Origin: Haplomitrium mnioides
Taxonomy: Eukaryota > Marchantiophyta > Haplomitriopsida > Calobryales
Direction of reading: 5' to 3'
NCBI GenBank assembly: GCA_049999725.1
Contig: JBNGIS010018354.1
Coordinates: 1-36,763 of the forward strand
DNA: 36,763 bases
In this document: piece by piece, positions 20,954 through 34,155 of the stretch
Layout: each line of letters starts with the position of its first letter
Numbering within the stretch: the first letter of the stretch is position 1
Notes under the pieces: generated by a model
Seen by the model: the letters and a program-made list of their open reading frames with translations, nothing else
What the model was told of the DNA's origin: nothing
Database searches by the model: none
Made by a program: the position numbers and the translations under genes

Positions 20954-23900
20954 TAGAAAGATGAACGTGTATGTGTCTTGCCAAAACATTTATAGATGAG
21001 TTGATAAGAACTTGAATTTAGTTTCACTATGTAGCTTTATATAGTTGTCAATGTATGAGATAGAAGGATGAACGTGCATGTGTCCATCCAAAATATTTAT
21101 GGATTAGCTAAAAAGAACTTGAATCTAGTCTACTTTATAACAACATATAGTTGTAAATGTATAAGATAGAAAGATAGTTTTAAATGTATGAAATGGAAAG
21201 ATGAACCTATTTGTGTGTTGCCAAAACACCTATAGATGAGTTAATAAGAACTTGAAGTTAACTTCACTATTTAGCAACATATAGTTGTAAATGTATGAGA
21301 TAGAAAGATAAGCGTGTATGTGTTTTACTAAAATATTTATAGATGAGCTAATAAGAACTTGGATCTAATTTCACTATATAGAAACATGTAGTTGTAAATG
21401 TATGAGATAGAAAGATGAACTTATATGTGTCTTGCCAAAACATTTTTAGATTAGTTAATAAGAACTTGAATTTAATTTCACTATATAGAACCATATAGTT
21501 GTAAATGTATGAGATAGAAAAATAGTTGTAAATGTCTGAGATGGAAAGATGAATGTGTATATGTCTTGCCAAAACATTTATAAATTAGTTAATAAGAACT
21601 TGAATCTAATTTCACTATATAGTAACATATAGTTGTAAATGTATGAGATAGAAAGATAGTTGTAAATATTTGAGAAAGAAAGATGAACTTGTATCTGTCT
21701 TGCCAAAACATTTATGGATGATTTAACAAGAATTTGAATCTAATTTCACTATATATCAACATATAGTTGTAAATGTATTAGATAGTAAGCTAGTATTAAA
21801 TGTACAAGATAGAAAGATGAACGTGTATGTGTCTTGCAAAAATATTTGTAGATGAGTTAATAGGAACTTGAATCTAACATCGCTATATAGCAAAATATAG
21901 TTGTAAATGTATGAGATAGAAAGATAGTCATAAATGTATAAGATAGAAAGATGAACCTTTATGTGTCTTGCGAGAACATTTCTAGATTAGTTAATTAGAA
22001 CTTGAATCTAGTTTGACTATATAGCAACATAAAGTTGTTAATGTATGAGATAGAAAGATAGTTGTAAATGTATGAGATAGAAAGATGAACGTGTATGTAT
22101 CTTGCAAAAACATTTATATATGAGTTGATAGGAACTTGAATCTAGTTTCACTGTATAGCAACATATAGTTGTAAATGTATGAGATAGAAGGATTGTTGTA
22201 AATATATGAGATAGAAAGATGAGCATGTATGTGTCTTGTCAAAATATTTATAGATGAGTTCATAAGAACTTGAATCTAGTTTTACTAAATAGCAACATAT
22301 AGTTGTAAATGTATTAGATAGAAACATAGTTGCAAATGTATGAGATAGAAAGATGAACGTGTATGGTCCATCCAAAATATTTATAGATGACTTAATAAGA
22401 ACTTGAATCTAATTTCACTATAAAGCAACATATAGTTGTAAATGTATGAGATAGAAGGATAGTTCTAAATGTATGACATGGATAGATGAGCATGAATGTC
22501 TCTTGCAAGAACATTTCTCGACTAGTTAAAAAGAACCTGAATCTAATTTCACTATATAGCAACACATAGTTGTAAATGTGTGAGATAGAAAGATGAACGT
22601 CTATGTGTCCATCCAAAATATTTATTGATAAGTGAATAAGAACTTGAATCTAATTTCAATATAAAGCAACATATAGTTGTAAATATATGAGATAGAAAGA
22701 TAGTTGTAAATGTGTGAGATAGAAAGATGAACATCTATGTGTTTTGCCAAAACATTTATAGATGAGTTAATAAGAACTTGAATTTAATTTCACCATATAG
22801 CAACATATCCTTCTAAAAGTATGAGATAGAAAGATGAATGTGTATGTGTCTTCCAAGATGTTTATATATGAGTTAATAAGAACTTGAATCTAATTTCACT
22901 ATGTAGCAACAAATAGTTGTAAATGTATGAGATACAAAGATGAACGTGTATGTGAATCTAATTTCACTATGTAGCAACAAATAGTTGTAAATGTATGAGA
23001 TACAAAGATGAACGTGTATGTGTCTTGGCGGAACATTTATATATGAGTTAATAAAAACTTGCATCTAATTTCACTATATAGCAACATATAGTTGTAAATG
23101 TTTGAGATAGAAAGATAGTTGTAAGTGAATGAGATAGAAAGATGAACGTGTATGTGTCTTGCCAAAACATTTACAGATGTCTTGATAAGAACTTGAGTTT
23201 AATTTCACTATATAGCAACATATAGTTGTAAATGTATCAGATAGAAATATGAATGTGCATGTGTCTGCCCAAAACATTTATACATGAGTTAATAAGAACT
23301 TGAATCAAATTTCACTATATAGCAACACATAGTTGTAAATATATCAGATAGAAAGACAGTTGTAAATGTATGAGATAGAAAGATAAACGTGTATGTGTCT
23401 TGCCAAAACATTTATAGTTGAGTTCATAAGAACTTGAATCTAATTCCACTATATAGCAACATATAGTTGTAAATGTATGAGATAGAAAGATTGTTGTAAA
23501 TGTATAAGATAGAAAGATGAACATGTATGTGTCTTTCCAAATCATTTATAGATGAGCTCAAAAGAGTTGGAATCTAATTTCACTATATAGCAACATATAG
23601 TTGTAAAAGTATGAGATAGAAAGGTGGTGTTAAATGTATGAGATAAAAAGATGAACTTGTATGTCTCTTGCAAGAACATTTATCGACTAGTTAAAAAGAA
23701 CTTGAATCCAATTTCACTATATAGCAACATATGGTTGTAAATGTATGAGATAGAAAGATGAACGTGTGTGTGTCTTGCCAAAACATTTATGGATGAGTTA
23801 ATAGGAACTTGAATCTATTTCACTGTAAAGCAACATACAGTTGTAAATGCATGAGATAGAAAGATAGTTGTAAATGTATAAGATAGAAAGATGAACCTTT

Positions 23901-26900
23901 ATGTGTTTTGCGAGAACATTTATAGACTAGTTAAAAAGAAGTTGAATCTAATTTCACTATATAGCAAACTATAGTTGTAAATGGATGAGATAGAAAGATA
24001 GTTGTAAATGTATGAGATACAAAGATTAACCAATATATGTCTAGAAGGAACATTAATAGATTGGTTTAAAAGAACTTCAATCTAATTTCACTATATAGCA
24101 ACATATAGCTGTAAACGTATGAGATAGAAAGATGAACGTGTATTTGTCTTGCCAGAAAATTTATACATGAGTCAATAGGAACTTGAATCTAGTGTCACTA
24201 TATAGCAACATATAGTTGTAAATGTATGAGATAGAAAAAGAGTTGTAAATGTATGAGATAGAAAGATGAAAGTGTCTTGCCAAAACATTTCTAGACAAGT
24301 TAATAAGAACTTGAATCTAATTTCACTATATAGCAACATATAGTTTTAAATGCATGAGATAGAAAGACTATTGTGAATGTATGAGATAGAAAGATGAATG
24401 TGTATGTGTCGTGCCAAAACATTTATAGATGAGTTAATAAGAACTTGAATCTAATTTCACTATATAGCAACATATATTTGTAAATGTATGGGATAGAAAG
24501 ATAGTTGTAAATGTATGAGATAGAAAGATGAACGTGTATGTCTCTTGCCAAAACATTTATAGATAAGTTAAAAGGAACTTGAATCTCATTACACTATTTA
24601 GCAACATATAGTCGTAAATGTATGAGATAGAAAGATAGTTGTAAATGTATCAGTTAGAAAAATGAAGGTGCCAAAACATTTATAGATGAGTTAATGAGAA
24701 CTTGAATCTAATTTACTATATAGCAACATATAGTTGTAAATGTATGAGATAGAAAGATGAACGTGTATGTGTCTTGTCAAAACATTTATAGATGAGTTAA
24801 TAAGAACTTTAATTGAATTTCACCATATAGCAACATATCAATGTAAATGTATGAGATAGAAAGATGAACGTGTATGTATCCTACCAAAACATTTGTGCAT
24901 GATTAGATAAGAACTTGAATCTAATTTCACTATATAGCAACATATAGTTGTAAATGTATGAGATAGAAAGATAGTTGTAAATGTATGAGATAGAAACATG
25001 AGCGTATGTGTTTCTTACGGAAACATTTATAGATGAGTTAATAAAATCTTGAATCCTATTTCACTGTACAACAATTTATAGTTGTAAATGTGTGAGATAA
25101 AAAGATAGTTGTACATGTATGAGATAGAAAGATGAATGTGTCTATGTCTTGCCAAAACATTTATAGATGCATTAATAAGAACTTGAATTTAGTTTCATTA
25201 TATAGCAACATATAGTTGTAAATATATGAGATAGAAAGATGAACGTGTATGTGTCTTACCAAAACATTTATAAATGAGTTAATAAGAACTTGAATCTAGT
25301 TTCACTCTATAGCAACATGTAGTTGTAAATGTATGAGATAGAGAGATAGTTGTAAATGTATGAGATAGAAAGATGAACGTATATGTGTCTTTCCAAATCA
25401 TATAAAGATGACTTATTAAGAACTTGAATCTAATTTCACTATATAAAAACATATAGTTGTAATTGTGTGAGATAGAAAGCTAGTTGTAAATGTATGAGAT
25501 AGAAAGATGAACCTATATGCCTCTTGCAAGAACATTTATTCACTACTTAACAATAACTTGAATCTAATTTCACTATATAGCAACATATAAATGTAAATGT
25601 ATAAGATTGAAAGATAGTTGTAAATATATGAGATAGAAAGATGAAAGTGTATATATCTTGCTAAAACATTTATGGATGAGTTAACAAGAACTTGAATTTA
25701 ATTTCACTAGATAGCAACATATAGTTGTAAATATCTGAGATAGAAAGATAGTTGTAAATCTAACAAATAGAAAGTTGAGCATGTATGTGTCTTTGCAAAA
25801 ACATTTATAGATGAGTTAATAGGAACTTGAATCTGATTTCACTATATAGCAACACATAGTTGTAAATGTATGAGATAGATAGATAGTTGTAAATGTATAA
25901 GATAGAAAGATGAACCTTTATGTGTCTTGCAAGAACATTTTTAGAGTAGTTAATAAGAACTTGAATCTAATTTCACTATACACCAACATATAGTTGTAAA
26001 TGTATGAGATAGAAATATAGTTGTAAATGTATGAGATAGAAAGATAGTTGTAAATGTATGAGATAGAAAATTGAACGTGTATGTATGTTGCGAAAAGATT
26101 TATAGATGAGTTAATAGGAACTTGAATCTAATTTAACTATATAGCAACATATAGTTGCAAGTGTATGAGATGGAAAGAGAGTTGTAAATATATGAGGTAG
26201 AAAGATGAAAGTGTATGTGTCTTGTCAAAACATTTATAAATGAGTTCATAAGAACTTGAATCTAGTTTTCCTATATAGCAACATATAGTTGTAAATGTAT
26301 GAGATAGAAGATAGTTGTAAATGTATGAGATAGAAAGATGAACGTGTATGTGTCCTTCCAAGTCATTTATAGATTAGGTAATAAGAACTTGAATCTAATT
26401 TCACTATATGGCAACATATAGTTGTAAACGTATGAGATAGAAAGATAGTTGTAATATATGAGATAGATAAATGAACGTGAATGTCTCTTGCAAGAACAGT
26501 TATCAACTAGCTAAAAAGAACTTGAATCTAATTTCACTGTATAACAACATATAGTTGTACATGTATGAGATAGAAAGATGAACGTGTATGTGTTCATCCA
26601 AAATATTCATAGATGAGTTAATAAGAACTTGAATCTAATTTCACTATAAAGCAACATATAGTTGTAAATGCATGAGATAGAAAGATAGTTGTAAATGTAT
26701 GAGATAGAAAGATGAACGTGTATGTGTCTTGTCAAAACATTTATAGATGAGTTAAGAGGAACTTGAATTTAATTTCACCATACAGCAACATATCGTTGTA
26801 AAAGTATGAGATAGAAAGATGAACGTGTTTGTGTCCTACCAAAATATTTATAGATGAGTTAATAAGAACTTGAATCTAATTTCACTATATAGCAAAATAT

Positions 26901-28365
26901 AGTTGTAAATGTATGAGATAGAAAGATGAACGTGTATGTGTTTTGGAAGAACATTCATACATGAGTTAGTAAGAACTTGAATCTTATTTCACTATATAAC
27001 AACATATGGTTGTAAATATCTCAAATAGAAAGATAGTTGTAAATGTATGAGATAGAAAGATAAACGTGTATGTGTCTTGCCGAAACATTTATATTTGCCT
27101 TAATAAGAACTTGAATTTAATTTCACTATATAGCAACATATACTTGTAAATAAATGAGATAGAAAGATGAACGTGTATGTGTCTTGTCAAATTATTTATA
27201 CATGAGTTAATAAGAACTTGAATCTAGTTTCACTATATAGCAACATCTAGTTGTAAATGCATCAGATAGAAATACAGTTGTAAATGTATGAGATATAGAG
27301 ATGAACGTGCATGTAACTTGCCAAAACATTTATAGCTGAGTTCATAAGAACTTGAATCTAATTTCACTATATAGCCACATATAGTTGTAAATGTATGAGA
27401 TAGAAAGATGAACGTGTATGTGTCTTTCCGAATCATTTGTAGATGAGTTAATAAGAATTGGAATCTAATTTCACTATATAGCAACATATAGTTGTAAACG
27501 TATGAGATAGAAAGATAGTTGTAAATGTGTGAGATAGAAAGATGAGCTTGTATGTCTCTTACAAGATCATTTATCGACAAGTTAATAAGAACTTGAATCT
27601 AATTTCACTATATAGCAACATATAGTTGTAAATGTATGAGATAGAAAGCTAGTTGCAAATGTATGGGATAGAAAGATGAACATGCATATGTCTTGCCGAA
27701 ACATTTATAGATGAGTTGATAGAAACCATAATCTAATTTCACTATATAGCAACATATAGTTGTAAACGTATGAGATAGAAGGATGGTTGTAAATGTATGA
27801 GATAGAAAGATGAACGTGTATGTGTCTTTCCGAATCATTTATAGATGAGTTAATAAGAGCTTGAATCTAATTTCACTATATAGCAACATATAGTTGTAAA
27901 CGTATGAGATAGAAAGATAGTTGTAAATGTATGAGATAGATAGATGAACATGAATGTCTCTTGCTAGAACATTTATCGACTAGTTTAGAAGAACTTGAAT
28001 CTAATTTCACTATATAGCAACATATAGTTGTAAATGTATGAGATAGAAAGATGAATGTGTATGTGTCCATCCAAAATAATTATAGATGAGTTAATAAGAA
28101 CTTGAATCTAATTTCACTGTAAAGCAACATATAGTTGTAAATGTATGAAATAGGAAGATAGTTCTAAATGTATGAGATAGAAAGATGAACGTATATGTGT
28201 CTTGCCAAAACAGTTGTAGATGAGTTAATAAGGACTTGAATTTAATTTCACCATATAGCAACATATCGTTGTGAAAGTATGAGATAGAAAGATGAATGTG
28301 TATGTGTCATGGCAGAACATTTATAGATGAGTTAACTAGAACTTGAATCTAATTTCAATATATAG
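20908..28365. repeat. AT-rich modular satellite array, copy 2
   Basis: Duplicate of 1-7458, including the 68-bp duplication (22886-23021) and the triple 27-bp run (25992-26072). No gene is supported. Confidence 0.95.
28361..28365. repeat. Target-site duplication, left, copy 2 (TATAG)
   Basis: TATAG directly precedes the 5' LTR of copy 2. Its right partner would lie beyond the window. Confidence 0.85.
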
Positions 28366-31300
28366 TGTGAGCTGGTGGTTTGGAGCACTCAAGCACAATT
28401 CACAAAATCAGAAGCATCAACGACACAATGATCCTTGGAAAGTGTTGGGGCCTCTCAAGAGCCACGGATTGCCCTCAAACAGCTACTAAGAGCAGGGCGC
28501 ATGAGTCCTGAGAGGGAAACAAGATCATGGCGGAGGAGATGAGGAGGGAACCAGGATTGCCAGTTAGAGGAGGCGCCACCTTTCAAAATTTGAAGTGGGC
28601 CAGCGAGAATCCGTGGGCCTCAGGAGGATGCGGGGATCGGAGCCTGGGGAGAAGGAAGAGAGCGGCCACCTATGGCGAAGCGATCGCAGGAGGAGGAAGA
28701 ACGGATCCACAACGACGAAATCTGAAGGCACTCCGAAGAAAGTCAGATCGCGGGTAGGTCCTGCAGCGGCCACAATTCAGGAAGCAAGGATCAGGGAAGA
28801 GGGACGCCTCGATCCCGCAAGTAGGAGCGCACTCTACAAGGGCCAATCAAACTCTCCCATTCGAGTCCGCAAATCCTCGCGGAAATGTGGAGTCCACGGA
28901 AGGCCCCGCGAGATTCCACGGAAACGTGACGTCTCCGGAGTACTTCGCGGGATTCCACGGATAACGTGGCGGCACCAGGAGGCCCGAGAATCTGTGGAAA
29001 GGCGTTTTCCTAAGTGGAGATTCTACTTAGCGGGGTTCCGATCCGTCTTATGACGTGGGGACCTCGGTTAAGAGGGATCCGCGAAGAAACCAACTGGAGA
29101 GCAAGGAGGAGGGTTTGAAACAGCAACTTATCGAGGGTCTGGCCAAAGGAAAATAGGAGAGTATCGGAAGGATGATGCATCGGAGATCTGAATGAAAGAG
29201 GAGCAGGGAAGCCGAAGGGGCGACTTAGCGCGGATCCGTCAAGAGGAAAACAAAATAGAGCCGAAAAGGGGACAAATCACCGAGCAGGCCGACGAAGAGT
29301 GAGTGAAGGCGAAAAGATGACTTGTCAGCGATCCGACTCAACGAGGCGCATCAGTGGTGAAACAGTAATCCATTGCAAACCGTCCAACGGGAAGAAGGCT
29401 GAGCTAGAAGGGCGATATGGCGCCGATCCGATTGGGAGAAACGAGTGATATGCCAAAAGGATGATCTATTGGTAAATCGGGTAGCAAGATGAGAGCGACC
29501 GAAAAATCCATCTAACGCCGGTGCAATCGACGGAGGAGCAAGCGGCGCCAAAAGGATGATTCAACGCCGATCCGGCATCACAAGGGTGAAAGTTCGACGA
29601 GGTGCGGCCGGCATCCGAAAGTTTGAAGGGGTGAACGGTTTGAAAATGGCCTTGTAATTCTTATATCGAGCTTTTGGAAATGTTAACGAAGAGAGCCTCG
29701 GGCGCGCACATAGTTCTTACTTTGAAGGTACGACAAAACGGCGACATCGGCACAGTTCTTATTCGGCGAGCGGGGTAAGTTCGCAGCGGCTCTTCGGATG
29801 ACGTGGCGAGCGCAAGGAGTTCGCAGAAGGGCTTTGAAAACGTGGCGCGTTAGAGAACTTGGTAGGGTTTCCGATGGTCAACTTCGGAAAAAAGGTCCGC
29901 GCGACGGTCCGCCTACCCCTTTGCGGAGCGGTGTTGGACGGCGGCCTTCGGACAATGTGGCGCCTTGGGAAGCATGCAAGGGGTTCCGTGGGTCAACCTT
30001 GGAAGGAAGTCAGCCGATGGTCCGCCTACCCCTTTGCGGAGTGGTGTCGGACGGCGCCCTTCGGAGGACGTGATGACTCCAAGGACTCTGAAGCAACTCA
30101 CGGGACACGCGGCACAAGGAGAAGAGTTCATCGGACCTCAGGAAATGTACAGGTCAACTGTGGAAGGAGTAGTCAGCGCGACGGTTAGCATACCTCCTTG
30201 CGGGGCGGCGTCGGACGACAGTGCAGTAGAGGACGTAGCGCGCAAAGAGTGAAGTAGGATCTGCGGGAGAATCTGTGGAGATTCAGTGGACTGGGTTCTA
30301 TGGGGTGTTTTGGAACTCGGTTCTGAAGAACCTCTTCTGACTTAGTTCCGTGGGAATCTGCGGAATCTCTTCCCACAAGATTCCTCGGACTCCCCGTGAG
30401 ATTACCGTTGTATTTGTCTTTCTCGATCAACGAGGGACATGCAGCTCGATTTTCTTTTATGGGGTAACTGGATTAACTAATGAAGGAGCCACACGTCGCA
30501 TTTTCCCACTTCGAGCTCAACGACCATAACAACTATTCATCGGATCAAGCTCGGGAGATCAACGCGCAGAGGGGAGTATACATCATTGGTCTTCAAATCA
30601 TTTCGAGTTGATGTACGGGCAATTGCGAGGCGCGATAGCGATGCGAGGTACGAGAATCGTGCATGGTAAGGCAAGGGTGAGGATTCATTGAGGAGCTATG
30701 TGAAGAAGGGGTACTAGCTCCAAGGGGCCAGGGGGATTCAAAGGAGGACTGGAGGGGCGCCAAGGATTGCAAAGTGAGGAGCTCTGGATGCTCGGGCAAT
30801 CCAAGTGACCTCATCCTTGCCGGTGAACCAGAGCAAAGGGGGACTGATACCATAGTTCGAAGGGATCCCGATCTGCCGAGAACTAAGGAGAGGCTGCCAA
30901 GTGAGGAGCTTGGAGCTATCTCGGCGTTTCACGGGTGATTGCGGGGCGCGACAGCGATAACAAGAAAAGGGAATCGCGCATGGTAAGGCAGGGGTGAGAA
31001 TTCAATGAGGAACTACGTGAAGCAGGGGTACTAGCTCCAAGGGGCCAGGGGGATTCAGAGGAGGACTAGAGGGGCGCCGAGGATTGTAGAGTGAGGAGCT
31101 CTAGATGCTCGAGCGATCCAGGTGACCTCATCCTTGCGGTGGACCAGAGCGGAGGGGGACTGATACAATAGTTTGAAGGAATTTTAACCTGCCAAGAACT
31201 AAGAAGAGGTTACCATGTGAGAAGCTTGGAGTCGTCTCGGCATTTCCTTGTGCAAGTGCATCAACCCAAAGTGTTCAGAGTACACTCTGGTGTGTTTCTT

Positions 31301-32245
31301 CAAGTGGAGCTGAGAGGGGGGGGGGCTATGCTAGTGCCTGCGCACTGCGTGGGATGACCTGTCGAGGCTCGGGGGTGGAGTGAGCTACCTGCAGCTGGGA
31401 AAGTTGTCTTCCAGAGGTGGAAGTCAAAGAAACTCTCTTCCTAGCCTGAGGAAGTAAAACCAAGGCTCCTTGCGAGGGAAGTTAAAAAACTATGTGGAGG
31501 GAAGGGTGTGTGGGTGGTTGCTGGGCTGCAGGTTGTAAGGCAACAGGGATTCATGAGGGAAGGAACCATTTGGTGGAAATCTAGAAGGCCTTCAAGGACT
31601 CTATTTTCTCTTGCATATATTGTATAAATTGTTTGTTCATATATGTGTAGATTAGATTTACATTTTGCATTGTGTTATAGAGTTTAATTAGCTTGGAAGG
31701 CATCAGGATAGTTGAGCAGACCCTGGGAACAGCCTTGAAGGGGGAGTCCAATCCCTTGACACAAGTTCTGGTATCATGGGGGTAAATACTCTCTATTCTG
31801 ATTCTGTTGCATAGAGTAGGAATTAGTGCATTCTAGGATTGTCATGAATATCTGAACCAGTGTTGTGACCACTCTGAGAGGGGGAGTCCAGACCTCTGGT
31901 ATTGTTCAGTTGTGCAGGTCACCAGCACCATTTCTACCCCAAGCACAAATAAGGTGGCAGGGCCTAAGTCATTGGGTCCTTTGAACAAAGTGCAGGAATT
32001 ACACACAGATCAGTTGGGGGCATGAATGTGGACTTGGGGGGTTGCATGAATGTCTCACTTGAGGGCCACCAGAAGAGAGTGAGTGGCGTGTTAAAGGTTG
32101 GAAAGGAAAGAGAGAATCCTTAGAGCCTCAAAGTGGTAATTGGCAAGGGGCCATCTCAGAAAAGAACCTGAAAGCCCGTAATACGTCCTCCCTTGCGCTC
32201 AAAGCGAGACCTAAAAAGGTTAAGGCCTGGAACAAGGAAGCGGCA
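28366..32245 (+). repeat. 5' LTR, copy 2
   Basis: Duplicate of 7459-11338. The hairpin is at 29010-29030, the ~316-bp tandem dimer at about 30616-31247 and the TATA-like box at 31623-31629. Confidence 0.95.
31623..31629 (+). promoter_or_regulatory. TATA-like box, 5' LTR of copy 2
   Basis: TATAAAT in the AT-rich island, as at 10716-10722. Confidence 0.5.
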
Positions 32246-32497
32246 TGAACTTTTTGGCACTAGAAAGAGGGCCAAAGGTTTGAAGACCTGAGGCTTGAAT
32301 GGCAAAGGTTTGAGGAAACTTGAGACCAACCCCAACCAGAGACACCACTTGGTGCACTTGAACCTCAAGTCAGTTTGGAAGGAAGTTACTTCCGAGAAAC
32401 AGAGCAACTAGGTGTGCGTCTGTGGAGGAAGAGTGGCGGGCAAAAGAGGCCAAGTTATCATATTTGGGAGGAGTGAAAGTTTTCCTCAACTGGGGCA

Positions 32498-33304
32498 ATG
32501 GGCCATGGCCATGGGAGAAGGAAAAGACGGGCTAAGCATGCGTCAGGATATTCTTCATATGGTTCAAGCAGGAAGGAAGACACAGAGGAGAGCTCTGCAT
32601 CTACCGTGGAAAGTGACAGTGACTCCGCTACCAACATCTATGATGAACCAAGATCTTCAAGAAGGAAGAAGCAAAGACGGAAGCGAACAATCAAAAAGGC
32701 TGCCAAAGGAGAAAAGGCTCGTTTAGCGGAATTGAGCTCAAAGATGGAGGTTATGCAGGCCCTCCTTTCGAGCCTCACGCCAAATCTTCAGGGAGCTGAA
32801 CAATCAAATGAATGGGTCGTAATCGGACCACCGAAGAGAATTGTTATGGTGTGCTGGAATTGTAGCCAGCTTGGACATGTTTCCCCCAACTGCATGGAAC
32901 CATGGGGGCAGAAGTATGAGTGTCCAATTACAATGCATTCCCAGTGTGAAGAGGAGGAAGCAGTCTGGGTGAAGGAGGAGACATCTGCCTTAGAAGACTG
33001 TTGTCATGGAAAATCCAAAGTTAAATCCAAGTCTCACCAGAAGAGTAATAGCCAGAAAAGACGGAGGGCTAAGAAGGGTACAAATCAAGTGTGGTCATCC
33101 ATGAGCGATTCTGAATACGAGGCGGAATACCCCACCTGGTTCTACCAGACACAAACCGAGGAGAAGGCAGACGAAGAGGACTTGAGGCATGTCCCAGGCA
33201 GCAAATACAAGGCGATCCAAATGAGCTCCAAGAGGCGGAAGCATCCCTGGTCGTTGTGCAGAATCTCACTAATTACGTCATTCAAGCGGAGGCGGAGGAA
33301 TTAG
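32498..33304 (+). CDS. Gag/nucleocapsid-like zinc-knuckle protein, copy 2
   Basis: The 268-residue translation is identical to that of 11591-12397, with the CCHC knuckle at Cys119, Cys122, His127 and Cys132. The same abrupt basic C-terminal tail is present, so the frame problem was already there before duplication, or both copies are one locus assembled twice. Confidence 0.75.
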   Translation: MGHGHGRRKRRAKHASGYSSYGSSRKEDTEESSASTVESDSDSATNIYDEPRSSRRKKQRRKRTIKKAAKGEKARLAELSSKMEVMQALLSSLTPNLQGAEQSNEWVVIGPPKRIVMVCWNCSQLGHVSPNCMEPWGQKYECPITMHSQCEEEEAVWVKEETSALEDCCHGKSKVKSKSHQKSNSQKRRRAKKGTNQVWSSMSDSEYEAEYPTWFYQTQTEEKADEEDLRHVPGSKYKAIQMSSKRRKHPWSLCRISLITSFKRRRRN

Positions 33305-33942
33305 GACCTGAAGAAGAGGACTCCGCGCACCAATCAAGGGACCATGGAAGGGCTCCACCAGGGCAAGGAGGGGATGGTGCGACTGAACCTCATTTCCCTC
33401 AAGAGGAAGACCCACCAGAAGACCAATGTTGGCCAAGCCCCGAACCCGAACTACGGGGAAAGTCAACAACGGTGGACTCGGATGTAGAAAGTCATGACAA
33501 GCACTTGCCAAGTGTCGTCGAGTTAGAGCCTCCTCAAGTGGTAGAATGCACGATAATGAAAATAATCAGTTGTAGCCTGGAGAATCCAAAGGTATCGGAA
33601 GATGAGCCCAATCTCAATCCAGAGAAGAAGCTCACCTTAATGCAACCCAAGGATCTTGGTGACAGGGAAGGAATTGTTACGGGCAGCCCCATCACCACCA
33701 ACATTGTATGTAACTTTAAGGTTACAGGCCCGATGGACAGTACCTTTGCGCATGCTTGTCTGATCAGCTGTTCCCTGTCGGTGTGCGTTGGGCGTGCCCC
33801 CAAGCCAGAGGAGACGGGCCACCAAAGTGGTCACAGATCTGAGGGTGGGTTCACGGTGCAGAAGGGAATGCAGCAAGGCATGTTGTTGCAGAGACCTCAT
33901 ATTCCCCTCAAACCAAAATTTAGAAGCATGACTTTTGTATGA
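33256..33942 (+). pseudogene. Second retrotransposon frame, copy 2
   Basis: The translation is identical to that of 12349-13035, with the same GTG at the nominal start, the same late first ATG and the same overlap with the zinc-knuckle ORF. No recognisable domain. Confidence 0.6.
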
Positions 33943-34142
33943 GATCCAAGAAAGGGGCTGACAAAGGAGAATGCGCAGAGGTAAGTTGTCTGTGTGTGTG
34001 CGTGTTGTTTTTTGTGGGGGGGGGGGGGGGGTGTTTCGTGGGGTTTTTTTGTAGGAGTTACAGAGTTGAGCCAGCAACCATCCAACAGAGGCACCAAAAA
34101 ATTGAGGGAGAAGAAGTGTGTTCGTGGGGACACTTCACACTT

Positions 34143-34152
34143 AAAGGAGGAG
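34143..34152 (+). other. Polypurine tract, copy 2
   Basis: AAAGGAGGAG, 3 bp before the 3' LTR at 34156. Confidence 0.78.
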
Positions 34153-34155
34153 TTA